A stretch of 64,000 nt of DNA from Chrysophaeum taylorii. Taxonomy: Eukaryota; Sar; Pelagophyceae; Pelagomonadales; Pelagomonadaceae. Positions 30,760 to 40,817 of this stretch are shown here, piece after piece (position 1 is the stretch's first letter; each line of letters opens with the position of its first letter). Location of the stretch: contig JAQMWT010000671.1 in the NCBI GenBank assembly GCA_029834535.1, forward strand, positions 248,001-312,000. Reading direction: 5' to 3'. A model generated the notes under the pieces. The model did not search any database and was not told where the DNA came from. It saw nothing but the letters and a program-made list of their open reading frames with translations. The position numbers and the translations under genes are program-made.

Positions 30760-30767
<8 letters not shown>

Positions 30768-30790
<23 letters not shown>

Positions 30791-30791
30791 C
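30768..30791 (+). repeat. (GTC)8 microsatellite
   Basis: Eight GTC units in gene-free DNA, about 700 bp upstream of the second channel gene. Confidence 0.9.
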
Positions 30792-31490
30792 AGGCGTGGC
30801 CCCAAGAAACTTCGATGTGCAGTCAGCTTAGAACAGGTTCATCATGGGACCGCAGGGCTTCAACGCCGGTGGCCAGCAACAGAAGGTTGGCCAGCATGGA
30901 TCACTTTTTAGACCGGTGCCATTCCTATGCATGAGACGCGATCTGAGTCAATCATCGAGCCTGGCAGTCATAGATTTGCCTCCATGAGAATGGAGCTGTC
31001 CAAGGCGCTTTCGACCAAACGTCACAGCAAAGCTAATTTTTCCCAGCCGCTGAACGAGCATCTGCGGCCTCGAGGCAACAACTCGCGGCGTTGCTCGCGC
31101 ATCGCAGCGACGGACGAAAAGCTGAGATTTTAACCGCGGGAAGAAGAGAGTGCACCGGAGTACGTGTCTTCTTCTTCACGATTGCGGACACGACGGCGAT
31201 CTCCTTGGCCGTGTCGACGATGTCCCAGCTGCAGAATTAATAATCCGAAAGGCCATTTTTTTTTAAAGTCAGTCAGAAGGGAGGTTGTTTTTTTTTTTTT
31301 GAATTTTGATTTCATGGCTGCTGGGCGCCTGTCCCAATACCCCCGTCGAATTCCTGGTATGATGCTTGTTGTTACTAAAATGAATGGATGTATTTCCCTA
31401 ATACGTAATGAGATCGAGATTCTTTTCTTCGGAGGACCAGAGACGCCATCCATCCACATAAGGTGTCGAGGTCGATTGACAGAGGAGGAG

Positions 31491-33134
31491 ATGAAGGTGT
31501 TGGTGGTGTGGGTGGCCATTGCGTTCGCCGACGAGGCTTCCTTTAGCGCGTGCAGATGGCAGACGACGGTGGGAAACCAGAGCGTGTGGACGGTGAGCAG
31601 CAATGAGCTCGAAGAGGCGTTGCTGGGTGATGGGTACGACAAGAGCGTGCGTCCGGGCGTCGCCGCGACGAAGGAAATCGACGCTCCCACCGAAAACGTG
31701 TCGGTCCATATGCATTTGCTGTCGTTTGCGATCGACGAGATAGACCAGACGATGACGGCCCGAGGATACTTCCGGTGGTTCTGGCGCGACCAGCGGCTCG
31801 CGTACGAGAGTCCGTGGGAATATCCCGGAGCGTGCGAGGAGCCCGAGCAAGTGTGGAACCTGAGTCCCGAGCGCGAGATCTGGCGACCAGATTTGTACGC
31901 GGAGAACTACCGGGAGTCAAATATTTTAGACGAGGAGACGGGGAAGCTGACGTGGATATACCCCGACGGTTCGGTGTTCTACTCGCGGTATCTCAACGCC
32001 GTGTTCGAATGCAAAATCAAGGCCCAGAAGATGCCGTTTGACTCGCACGTTTGTTCGATCGACGTGAGCTCGTACTCTTACTCGGCGACGCACGTGCGCA
32101 TCACGGCCGAGGAAAACGGAATAGACCCCGACTCTACTCGAAGCAACGCCATCTGGGAGTTGGATAGGACCTCGGCACGAAGCGAGCTGCGGTATTATCA
32201 CGACTCGGTGTGGCCCTTTGTGACGCTGAGGATCCACATCACCAGGCGATCCAAGTACCACAAGATATACTCGATGGTGCCCGCGGCGATATTCCTCGCG
32301 ATCGTATACGCGGGATTTTTCATCGACCGAACCTCCGCGCCGGCCCGCGTTGGGATTTCTGTGACCTCGGTCTTGATTCTGCGGTTGCTTTTGAACTCGG
32401 TGTTCGCCGGGATGGAAACCGTCAGCTACGAGATCTACCTGACACAATTCTTGACGATAGCGCTCGTCTTCGGGTGCGTCTCGGTGGGTCAATACGGCGT
32501 CGTCCAGTACTACATGCACGAAGAACAAAGGGCGGTGTCGCGACGATGGACCCTCGAAAAGCTCAAGGGCCGCACCAACACGCGCATGGAGAGCGTCAGG
32601 TCGCGACGCCCAAAGTCGCGGCCGCCGCCGAAGCGCAGCTCTTCTTCCAACGAAGAAACGAAGAACGACGACCCGCCCGCGACGACGACGGACGACGCCG
32701 ACGACCAATGCTGGGACAACAAATATCTCCCGAGTCCCCGCAACCCCATATGGGACCGCGACGTCGAGTACATGAAAGCTCTCTTCGACCGGTTCGACTC
32801 GGACGACAGCGGCCGGATCGAAGCCCGCGAAGCTTCGAACGTTCTCAGGTACTACGGCGTCTTCGTCGACACGAATCACGCCCGGGACCTCATTCTCAAC
32901 TGGCGCTTTATGAACAAACTCCAGATTCCCGTAGACCACCGCAACGTTAGCCTCAATTTCGCCCAGTTCCAGGACTTCCTCTCTAACTACGAAAACTATT
33001 CCCTCGGCGAGGCCGATACCAAGAAGTTCTTGTTCCAACCTCGCTCCCTTCAGTGCGACGTCGTCTGCCGGTACTGCTGGTTTCCCGTCGTCGTGATAAC
33101 CTACCTCCTCCACTGGGTCGCCTGGTTTCGATGA
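31491..33134 (+). CDS. Cys-loop ligand-gated ion channel with EF-hand in the M3-M4 loop (paralog 2)
   Basis: A 547-residue paralog of the channel at 23558, collinear along its whole length. A signal peptide covers about 1-14. The Cys-loop runs C174 to C188, again with 13 residues between and M-P-F-D-S-H. The M2 start is S-A-P-A-R-V-G (PAR at 284-286), with the same Arg at 12'. The M3-M4 loop is longer than in paralog 1 and holds Arg/Pro/Ser-rich and Asp-rich linkers. Its EF-hand loop is D436-S-D-D-S-G-R-I-E-A-R-E447, where Asp replaces Gly at position 4 and Gly stays at position 6. The C-terminal C-D-V-V-C-R-Y-x-W-F-P leads into M4. I start at the ATG that gives a signal peptide and aligns with paralog 1, although the frame is open for another 109 codons upstream. 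Tandem duplication of an ancestral channel gene is the simplest origin. Confidence 0.9.
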   Translation: MKVLVVWVAIAFADEASFSACRWQTTVGNQSVWTVSSNELEEALLGDGYDKSVRPGVAATKEIDAPTENVSVHMHLLSFAIDEIDQTMTARGYFRWFWRDQRLAYESPWEYPGACEEPEQVWNLSPEREIWRPDLYAENYRESNILDEETGKLTWIYPDGSVFYSRYLNAVFECKIKAQKMPFDSHVCSIDVSSYSYSATHVRITAEENGIDPDSTRSNAIWELDRTSARSELRYYHDSVWPFVTLRIHITRRSKYHKIYSMVPAAIFLAIVYAGFFIDRTSAPARVGISVTSVLILRLLLNSVFAGMETVSYEIYLTQFLTIALVFGCVSVGQYGVVQYYMHEEQRAVSRRWTLEKLKGRTNTRMESVRSRRPKSRPPPKRSSSSNEETKNDDPPATTTDDADDQCWDNKYLPSPRNPIWDRDVEYMKALFDRFDSDDSGRIEAREASNVLRYYGVFVDTNHARDLILNWRFMNKLQIPVDHRNVSLNFAQFQDFLSNYENYSLGEADTKKFLFQPRSLQCDVVCRYCWFPVVVITYLLHWVAWFR

Positions 33135-33512
33135 TGTTCTTCGTGATGGAGGCGCGAGACACCCCCTGCACTCAAAATAAAATCAGGCGAGGGGGATGGA
33201 TGGCTTTTTTCTTTCCCGAACGTCGTAGTAGGGTGGGAATTCAACGGCCGACGACGGTTGCGAAGAGAGGCTGTCACAAGCTGGTGGAAACGACGCAAGC
33301 GCACGTCGTCGAGAGTCGGAGCGCAACGGCCGCAATTTCCTGGCCCACCTCCGTGTACGTCCCTCATCTTCCATATTTTCTTTTTTTTTGTGTAGTAATA
33401 ATAATAAGTCTGTCTGTCTGTCTTTAAAAAGATATGTCGGCGCCCGAACTCTCAAAATTTTAGTACCGAGTGCCACCACGACGACAGCAGCGTTCAGGCG
33501 CCCACCCGGGCC
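33135..33512. other. short intergenic region with a (CTGT) run
   Basis: Space between the second channel gene and the LRR-like gene. It carries a poly-T and (AAT)/(CTGT) stretch at about 33378-33424. No gene is seen. Confidence 0.5.
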
Positions 33513-34102
33513 ATGGCGAGTCTGACGACGACTCTCGACGACGACGCTCGGCCTTTGCGTCCCGGAACCAACTCGCTGCCGCTCAGCATCCAAGCCGCGA
33601 TCGACCAGCTCGCCGGCAGATACGGCGTCAAGCCCAAGTGGCTCAACCTCGACGGCGAGCTCAACAATGTCCAGTACGTCTCCCGATAATCGTGGGGTGT
33701 TGAGATTGCGTGCGCAGGTCAATCCGCGCGCTCGACGATGCGATGCGCCACCAGCATCCGGCCCCGACCGTCGAATGCTTGTCGATGCGCTACTGCAGCC
33801 TTGGCGACGACGATACAGCCCACGCCGTCGCCAACATGATCGCCGCCAACAATTCGATCGAGGTCCTTTACATCCACCTCTCGACAATCTCCGACAAAGC
33901 AAAGGACGCGCTCTCCACAGCCTGGAGAGCACACGGTCAGATGCACCGCATCACCAACTGCGGCATGACCTTCAATCGCAAACTCGACCTTGCCTACCTC
34001 TCCAATCGCCAACGATTCGTTCCTGCCTGGGCCCTCGCGCCGCGAGCCAAGCCCAAGAAGAAGAAGAAGAAGAAAGGTGGCAAGGGAAAGAAAAAAAAAT
34101 GA
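33513..34102 (+). CDS. small LRR-like protein, two exons
   Basis: Exon 1 is 33513-33673 and exon 2 is 33718-34102, giving 181 residues. The intron is 44 nt (33674-33717), begins gtacgt and ends gcgcag. Removing it keeps frame and joins N-N-V-Q to S-I-R-A-L, and without splicing exon 1 stops within four codons. The start ATG sits in a good context (gggccATGG). The middle of the protein (about 70-145) reads like RNI-type leucine-rich repeats: L-S-M-R-Y-C-S-L-G-D-D-D-T-A, then A-N-N-S-I-E-V-L-Y-I-H-L-S-T-I-S-D-K-A. The C terminus is a Lys/Gly-rich tail, which could be a nuclear or RNA-binding signal. The specific function is unknown. Confidence 0.72.
33674..33717 (+). other. 44-nt spliceosomal intron
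   Basis: The 5' site is CA|GTACGT and the 3' site is GCGTGCGCAG|G. It contains an in-frame TAA if retained. This is the only convincing intron in the window and shows that very short introns are spliced in this genome. Confidence 0.75.
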
Positions 34103-35135
34103 CGATCCTGCTCATCTAAACAAAAATTCCTTGTCTCCCTCCTCCTGTGACCCCGTTGTGTTTTTGCTTCCCCGTCCTTTATGCCTGCCTGCCTGCCTGC
34201 CTACTCGCGCGCGATCTCGCGCGCGCGCGACACTCGCGGCGCCTGTGCCTTTGAAGAAGAAGGAGGAGGCTGGCTTTTCGTTGGAGAAACGCTGCCAGGA
34301 ATAGGAGGAAGAAGCAGGCGACGGTATCAGCCGTGCGCCGAACCGCACCGCCAACCGACGTGTCGGCTGCGCATGATGCGATACCCGCGCATACTGCTGC
34401 TGCTTTCGATCAGGTCGCTCCCCCCCCCCAACACCCGGCGCAGGAACTTGCGGCGGTTCGTACTGAAAATGAATGCGGCACTGGTTCGCGAGGAGATACG
34501 CGGTCTCCCCCACAGCCTCGCCGTGCGCGACCTTTCCGCTGGTACACTCCTACAATCACTCCCCTGGACGTCCCTACGATCTAGTCGGTCAACACTCATA
34601 CTGTCGCGAAGTTGTCTGGAGAACTCTTCGTTTGGCGACCACACATTGTTCTTTATTACTCGCAACCCTCGCCATTGTGATGGCGCTGCTGCTAATAAGC
34701 TCTCTACGAGACCTGCGAAGAGTACGCGTGACCAACGGAGTCGTTGGCTTCTTATTACTTTGTCTGTCACGGTTTGAGTGGTACCCACGGAGTTTCAACG
34801 ATCGCAGATATTATTGAATCCGAACCTCGGCCTCGCTGTGGGGGCTTGCATGTTGAGCGCGCGTCCGGGTCATCCGCTCCTGAGAGCGGCTTGTCTGTCT
34901 GTGGTCGCCTTTTTCGGGGCTCAAATTGGTGGGAAGCGGGAGCCATCATGTCATGCTGTCTCAGAGTCTAGTAGGTGTATACCGCGCGGCGGCGGCGCCG
35001 CACACATAGAAAGAAAGAAAGAAAGAAAGAAAAAAAGGCTGCTGCTGCACCACCATATCGCGACGCCACCCACTTCACGCTTACCCTAATTTTCGGTGGC
35101 GTTAAAAAAGTAGTCAAGAAGTCGTCTCTTCTCGG
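34103..35135. other. gene-free stretch
   Basis: No supportable gene. It contains a (TGCC) run (34182-34202), a CG-dinucleotide-rich patch (cgcgcgcgatctcgcgcgcgcg) near 34206-34230 and an (AAAG) run (35008-35032). Confidence 0.5.
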
Positions 35136-38100
35136 ATGTTGTTGTTGGCGGCGATATTGATCGGGTGTGCGTCTTGTGAGGAGATCGTGGGAATCGTGTC
35201 AACGGAGGCCGGGGTCGAACGGGGTGCGACCGTCCGGGAACTCGCTGCGTACGAAGCGTACAATGAGGGCGTCGCCCTGTCGGCGCGCGACGTTGTGATG
35301 GCGATCGCGAAATTCGAGGAGGCGATTCGCATCAAGCCCGACCTGCCCGAGGCGCGGATCAACGCGGGTAATTTGCTCGCGGGGCTCGGGCGGACCGACG
35401 AGGCCGAGGCGATGTACGCGGCAGCGTTGGAATGTGCGGATCATCCGGTCATCCGGGCGCAGGCGTCGTCGAACCTCGGACTCAGTCTGCACAAGCGTTC
35501 CAAGGTGGGCCTGGGGATGCTGGAGGAGGCCGAGGCGCACTTGAAGCGCGCGATCGAGCTGGCTCCGGACTTTGTAGACGCGCGCTTCAACTACGCCACG
35601 CTGTTGCAGGACCTCGGTCGGGTCGACGAGGCCGAGCGAACGTACGAGAAGGTACTCGAGCTTGCGCCGGAACACGAGAACGCGCGCCTCAACCTCGCCA
35701 ACGTGTATTTTGGTCGTGGCGAGACCTCGAGGGCCGCGACCCTCCAAGCGACCCTTGCGAACGACGAGGCAGTTTCGGCAAAAACGCGTCTCAACGCTCT
35801 CAACAACCTCGGTCAGACGCTGCGCGACGCCAACGAACACAGGAGAGCCGAGGTCGCCTTTCGTCGAGCCGCAGAGCTTGCGCCCGACGATGCGACCACG
35901 CTCGCGAACCTCGCCACGGCGCGCCGCACGCTGTGCGACTGGTCGACTCGCGAGCGAGATCATCTCGCGTCGCTCGCGGCGCCGGGTGGGGTTATGCCCT
36001 ACGACGCGCTCATGATCGGGGAGGCGTCGGCCGAACAGATCCGCGACCTGACCAAGGCGCACGTCGAGAAGAAGTTCGGGCGACCAAACGTTGTTCCTCG
36101 GAGAAGGAGGACGACGCCGCGGCCATCGCGTCTGGTCGTCGGGTACTTGAGTTTCGACTTGCGCGAACACCCGATGGGGTACCTGACGAGGCGGCTCGTG
36201 TCGCAACCGGGCGCCGTCGCTCTCTCGTACGGCGAGGACGACGGCTCCGAGTTGCGGCGGCGAGCCGAGCGGAACATGGTCGACATTGCCAACGCCTCGC
36301 TCGGCGAGGCTTCCGAGCGCATGCGCGCGGTCGACGTCGTCGTCGACCTCATGGCCCACACGCGAGGGGCGCGCTTGGAGCTCGGCGCAGTCGCCGACGC
36401 TCCCCTCGTGTTGAGCTACTTGGGCTACCCCGGCACGGCCGGCGGCCGGCACTACGACTTTTCGATCGTCGACGCCGTCGTCGCGCCGCCCGAACGCGCG
36501 AGTCGCCATTTTGCCGAACCGCTCGTCGTGCTCCCGCACAGCTACCAGGCCAACGACTACGCCGACGACTTTAGCATGCCGTCGTCACAGGACCCACAGG
36601 AAGCCCAGCGGTTGTGCAACTACAACAACGTCGACAAGTTCGAGCCGGTTTCGTGGGGGCTGTGGATGAACGTGCTGCGGCGGAACCCGCGGGCGACGCT
36701 GACGCTGCTGCGGCCCAAGAGCGCGGGGATCATGGAAACGCTCGCGGCGGAGGCTGCGGCGCGCGGCGTGAGCCCTCGGCGGATTGTGTGGTCGCCGCGC
36801 GTTCCGAAGCGCGAGCACCTCGAGCGCCTCGCGACGGAGTGCGACGCGTTTCTCGACAATCTCGTTTACGGCGCGCACACGACCGCCTCGGACGCGCTCT
36901 GGGCCGGGGTTCCCGTGCTCACCCTTCGCGGCTATGGCGACGGCCGCTTTGCGAGCCGCGTCGGCGCGTCGCTGCTGGGGGCGGCGGGCCTCGAGGCGCT
37001 CGACTCGCTCAAGGACTTTGAGACGGAGGCCGCGCGCCAGAAAGAAGACTACTGGGCTCCGCTCAAGCGCGCGACCCTGGCCGCCTCGATGCGCGGGCCA
37101 CTCTTCGACGCGCGCCGGACGGCCCGGGACCTCGACCGCGCCTACCATGCCGCCTACGAGCTCGCGCACTTTGGTCTTTGGCGGGGCCACGTCGTGCTCG
37201 CGCCGCAGACGAACCCGTCGCGCGCGCGGCGCGATTGCACGCTCCGGTCAATCCTCCGCGCGCTCGGCGCTCGCGACCCGCCTTGCGAAGACGACGACGA
37301 TGGCGATCATCATGACTTGGCCACCGCACTCTCGGCGGCGCGGCGCCTCGCTGCCGCGTTTCCGCGCGACCCGGACGCGCGACACGCGCTCGGGCTGGCG
37401 CTGCACGCTTCGGGCTCGGACGCCGCGGCTTCGCGCGAGCTCGAGGCCGCGTGCCGGCTCGCGCCCGACGTCGCGCACTTGTGGTCAAACCTCGGACACG
37501 TACGGCGCGCTGCCGGGTCATATTTCGAGGCAGCCGCGGCCTTTCTCGCCGCGGGCGCTCGCGACGACCTCCGCGAAACGCTGCGCGCGGCCACAAAAAA
37601 CAGGAACGCGACGACGACGCAAACTAGTAGCGTCGTCGTCGTCGAGGCCGCGTTCGTGGCGTCGACGCTATTCCCCACCGAGCCCGACCTCAAGCTCCAG
37701 CTCGGAGCGGCGCTGGACGACGTCGGCGACGCGCGCGGCGCTCTCGAGGAGTGGCTCTCCGCCGTGCGCGAGCGCCACGAGAAAAGAAGAGGCGGCCGCG
37801 TCTCGGAGGTGGCTATTGTGTGCGACGAGTACGGGCAATCGTGGTGGCCCGGGTGGGGCCCCGGATCGCTGGACAGCGGGGGTCTCGGAGGGTCGGAAGA
37901 ATCGGTGGTCTTTCTCGCGCGAGAGCTCGCGCGCCTCGGGTACCAAAAGATCGACGTATTTCTCGAGAATCCGCCCCCCGAGGATGTCGGCGACGACGAG
38001 CAAGTTCCGGGCTCGTTGGTGTGGTGGCCCCTCGACGCCTACGAGAGCGCCGACGTCCTCGTCGCGTGGCGCTACCACATCACCGCGGCCCTCCCCGCGC

Positions 38101-38936
38101 GACGCAAGTTCGTCTGGCTCCAGGACGTTCCGTCCTACGCCTCCTGGACTCCCGACTTTATCCGCGGCCTCGACGCCGTCTTCACGCTCTCGGCCTTCCA
38201 CACGCGCACGCTCCCCTTTGCCGCGCGGGCCAAATCTGTCGTCTCGCCCAACGGGATCGACCCAAACTACCTCCGCGACGGCCCCAACGATCCCGCAGTC
38301 TTTGCCTACGGCTCGGCGCCAAACCGCGGCCTCTACGACCTCCTCCGCGTCTGGCCAAACATCCGCGCGGCCGTCCCGAACGCGACTCTGGTTGTCTACT
38401 ACGGCTTCTCCGCGAGCTTCCTCAAGTGGGGAAAGGCCCACATCCCCGCCTTTGGAGTATGGCGCGCTCAGGTCGAGGCCTTGCTCCGCCAGGACGGCGT
38501 CCACTACGTCGGCATGGTCGACCACGACACCTTGGCGCGGGGCTACGCGCGCGCTGGCTTTCTCTTGTACCCGACAACCTATCCCGAAACGGGCTGCGTC
38601 ACCGTCATGAAGGCCATGGCGATGGGCGCCATCCCCGTCACCTCCCGCTACGCCGACTCCGTGGTCCCCGAGCTCACCGTCCACTTCGACCTCGGCCCCA
38701 CCGCCCCGCGGACGGCACCGCCCGAGGCCTCTATCACCCCGGCGGACTTCTCCGACCCCGCGTGGATGGCCGACTTTGCCGACGCCGCAATCGCCGCGGC
38801 GCGCGCCGGGTTAAAAGGGCACCTCGACGCCCACCGCGTCGCCATGAAGTCCTACGCGCGCTCGCGCTTCCTCTGGAGACATGTCGCTTCCACCTGGGCC
38901 GCCACCTTCTCATCATCATCATCATCATCATCTTAG
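35136..38936 (+). CDS. secreted TPR-GT41 (OGT-like) fused to TPR-GT4-like glycosyltransferase
   Basis: A 1266-residue single frame. Residues 1-14 look like a signal peptide. TPR repeats fill about 45-265. A GT41 (O-GlcNAc transferase/SPINDLY-type) catalytic region covers about 330-680. It shows D-L-R-E-H-P-M-G-Y-L (active-site-type His near 345), L-S-Y-L-G-Y-P-G-T-A-G-G near 426-437 and the UDP-site-like G-A-H-T-T-A-S-D-A-L-W-A-G near 579-591. Further TPR-like helices follow (about 725-890). A second enzyme module (about 890-1240) resembles family GT4: S-G-G-L-G-G-S-E-E-S at 914-923, S-P-N-G-I-D near 1037, and Y-P-T-T-Y-P-E-T-G-C near 1145-1154. Known OGT is cytosolic or nuclear, whereas a signal peptide predicts secretory-pathway action. 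Two transferases in one chain could build a two-sugar unit, which is inference. The Ser run before the stop comes from a (TCA) array. Confidence 0.85.
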   Translation: MLLLAAILIGCASCEEIVGIVSTEAGVERGATVRELAAYEAYNEGVALSARDVVMAIAKFEEAIRIKPDLPEARINAGNLLAGLGRTDEAEAMYAAALECADHPVIRAQASSNLGLSLHKRSKVGLGMLEEAEAHLKRAIELAPDFVDARFNYATLLQDLGRVDEAERTYEKVLELAPEHENARLNLANVYFGRGETSRAATLQATLANDEAVSAKTRLNALNNLGQTLRDANEHRRAEVAFRRAAELAPDDATTLANLATARRTLCDWSTRERDHLASLAAPGGVMPYDALMIGEASAEQIRDLTKAHVEKKFGRPNVVPRRRRTTPRPSRLVVGYLSFDLREHPMGYLTRRLVSQPGAVALSYGEDDGSELRRRAERNMVDIANASLGEASERMRAVDVVVDLMAHTRGARLELGAVADAPLVLSYLGYPGTAGGRHYDFSIVDAVVAPPERASRHFAEPLVVLPHSYQANDYADDFSMPSSQDPQEAQRLCNYNNVDKFEPVSWGLWMNVLRRNPRATLTLLRPKSAGIMETLAAEAAARGVSPRRIVWSPRVPKREHLERLATECDAFLDNLVYGAHTTASDALWAGVPVLTLRGYGDGRFASRVGASLLGAAGLEALDSLKDFETEAARQKEDYWAPLKRATLAASMRGPLFDARRTARDLDRAYHAAYELAHFGLWRGHVVLAPQTNPSRARRDCTLRSILRALGARDPPCEDDDDGDHHDLATALSAARRLAAAFPRDPDARHALGLALHASGSDAAASRELEAACRLAPDVAHLWSNLGHVRRAAGSYFEAAAAFLAAGARDDLRETLRAATKNRNATTTQTSSVVVVEAAFVASTLFPTEPDLKLQLGAALDDVGDARGALEEWLSAVRERHEKRRGGRVSEVAIVCDEYGQSWWPGWGPGSLDSGGLGGSEESVVFLARELARLGYQKIDVFLENPPPEDVGDDEQVPGSLVWWPLDAYESADVLVAWRYHITAALPARRKFVWLQDVPSYASWTPDFIRGLDAVFTLSAFHTRTLPFAARAKSVVSPNGIDPNYLRDGPNDPAVFAYGSAPNRGLYDLLRVWPNIRAAVPNATLVVYYGFSASFLKWGKAHIPAFGVWRAQVEALLRQDGVHYVGMVDHDTLARGYARAGFLLYPTTYPETGCVTVMKAMAMGAIPVTSRYADSVVPELTVHFDLGPTAPRTAPPEASITPADFSDPAWMADFADAAIAAARAGLKGHLDAHRVAMKSYARSRFLWRHVASTWAATFSSSSSSSS

Positions 38937-38971
38937 GAGGGAGGGAGGGAGGGAGGGAGAGAGGGAGAGAG
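38936..38971 (+). repeat. (GGGA) array just after a stop codon
   Basis: GGGA/GAGA units start at the stop codon of the double glycosyltransferase and follow a (TCA) array inside the coding end (about 38911-38934). Two different microsatellites thus meet at the 3' end of the gene. Confidence 0.85.
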
Positions 38972-40271
38972 GACCTTGTTTGCAGCGTTCTCGGGGTTGT
39001 AGATTAAAAAGCCGCGGCGGCGGCGGCGGGGTGTCTTGCCGTCTTCCAGCCAACCTCGGAGTTCCAACCCACCGCAAAGCGCAAGGTCGGGCCAAGATGC
39101 GCCCGGCACGCTGCGAGCCGTGGTACTTATTTCTCGAGGCGCCCAGCGCGAGCCCCGCCAGCAGTGCGCCCTAATTATGCGCCGACGATTGGCGCTGCGA
39201 ATGGGCCCTCCCTCCATCCGGGACGCACGCAAGCGACGCCGTTCCTCCCCAGACGGCAGTAGGCAAGCGCAATATCCAAGGCACCAAAAAGTATACCTAC
39301 TACTACAGTTTGTGCAACATCTTTGCAAACTGTGGGATTTAGTGACGTCGTTGTTGTTCCCGTCTGCAAAGCAGACTTCGCGACAACTGTGGTGGAAAAG
39401 CCGTGGTTCGCGCTCTTGCTGTCGGCGCGAATGGCCTCTGGGGACGCAGGAGAGTGGGTGCGAAGAACACGCCTTCATGGCGCGTTTCAGCCGAAAAGGG
39501 GCGATCCGGTGCCTGGAATTAGTCGGTATCGAGCGGACATCTCGTAACAGTCGAAACAACGCGGCAAGTATTATTATATCTGTCTGGAGGTCTGGAAGAG
39601 GCGCACCGGCGACCGGGAGTCGACGAGGAGGAAAGTGGGCACCTACTACTCAACGCTCGAAGAAGCCGTCGCCGCCGTCAGGGTGAAAGTTCGGAGGAGC
39701 CGAGGACTTACGCCAGACGGCCGCGAGGTATCCGACGCAAGTCACGTCGAGAGCAACGTGGTTGAAGACAGAGGCGCGCAGCCTCCAGCGAAGACGCCAC
39801 TCCTAGTGGGTTGCAGAAGTCTCATCATCGCCCATCAAACCCGAATGATAAGCACGAGGCGAACGCATTGGCGTCGAAGAAGACGGAAATGGACGGAACT
39901 CACTTCGAGCACGCTAGAATCGAACGCCAGGCCGAGCGCCTCGAGTACACATGTCACCGCACCATCGACGCGTCTGTTCTTTCTCGCGCAGAGACTCGCG
40001 AACACGGTGATTTTCGTTCGACTAGTTTTAGTACTAGCCGCACCTCGCCACAGGGTCGTTGCGTATTCAGGCATAGTCTATAATTTGGCGAGTGCGGGTC
40101 GGCCTGGAGGCACGCGTACCTTCGCGCAACCCCCCAGGCCTCCCTCTCGGCACCCCGGGTCGAGAGTCCGCGTTGACTCTGTCAATTCCGGTCGGTCGGT
40201 TTTTTTTTATGGTCGAATCTGCTGCTGGTGCTTAGTACTAAAACCGCAATGATACAGAAAAGGTGGCAAGC
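38972..40271. other. gene-free stretch
   Basis: Open frames on both strands (e.g. 39036-39686 and 39635-40252, plus) carry no recognisable motif and look like chance ORFs of GC-rich DNA. The promoter of the IF-2 gene should lie near the 3' end. Confidence 0.45.
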
Positions 40272-40785
40272 ATGATGATACCGCGGACTCTCGCGATGGC
40301 CCGCGGCGTGGGTCGCAGGAACGCAGGGAGCGCTTTGAGCGTGGTGCGGGAGGTGGGGGAAGGAGGTCGGCAAGGGGAGGAGAGTGTCGTCGGGGGGAGA
40401 AAAGAGGTGTCTTCGGAGCGTGTTTCGCTGAGCCGGAAGGAGTGGTACAAGGTGGTCAAGTCCGAGATGGAGGCCGAGGGGGCGCGGCTGGCGGCGCGTC
40501 GCGCGAGGAAGGCGAGGTCTTCGCGGATGGGTCCGCTGGATTCCGTAAGACGAAAGGTCGAGGCTCGAAGAGACGCCGCGAAAGCGTTGGATTCCAACAA
40601 CAACAACAACAACGACGACGACGACGACGAGGCCGCTGCCGCTGCCGCGAGAGATTTGTCGTCGTCGTCGTCGTCGGACGAGTACGCGAGGCGTGGGGTG
40701 TGGTTGACCGAAGAAGAGGTCGAGGAGCGGTCGGGTCCGTTGTCTGGCGTGGTGCGTCGAGTCGAGGCGCGGCGCGGCGCGTTCG

Positions 40786-40817
<32 letters not shown>

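Larger units (their letters stand above)
27661..31490. other. gene-free DNA between the channel paralogs, part 2
   Basis: Only short frames in changing phase occur, some perhaps relics of transposon coding sequence (28690-29370, minus). Simple arrays lie at 30126-30150 (TTC), 30710-30732 (TGAA) and 30768-30791 (GTC). A poly-T run lies near 31286-31300. The frame of the second channel gene is open upstream of its preferred start (from 31164), but that part has no homology to the paralog. Confidence 0.5.

Noticed and set aside
35136-35180. L-I-G-C near the N terminus as a bacterial lipoprotein signal
   Set aside because: The genome context is eukaryotic; a standard signal peptide explains the sequence.
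40263-40271. Upstream start for IF-2
   Set aside because: The codon is GTG; the first ATG is at 40272 and already gives a presequence.
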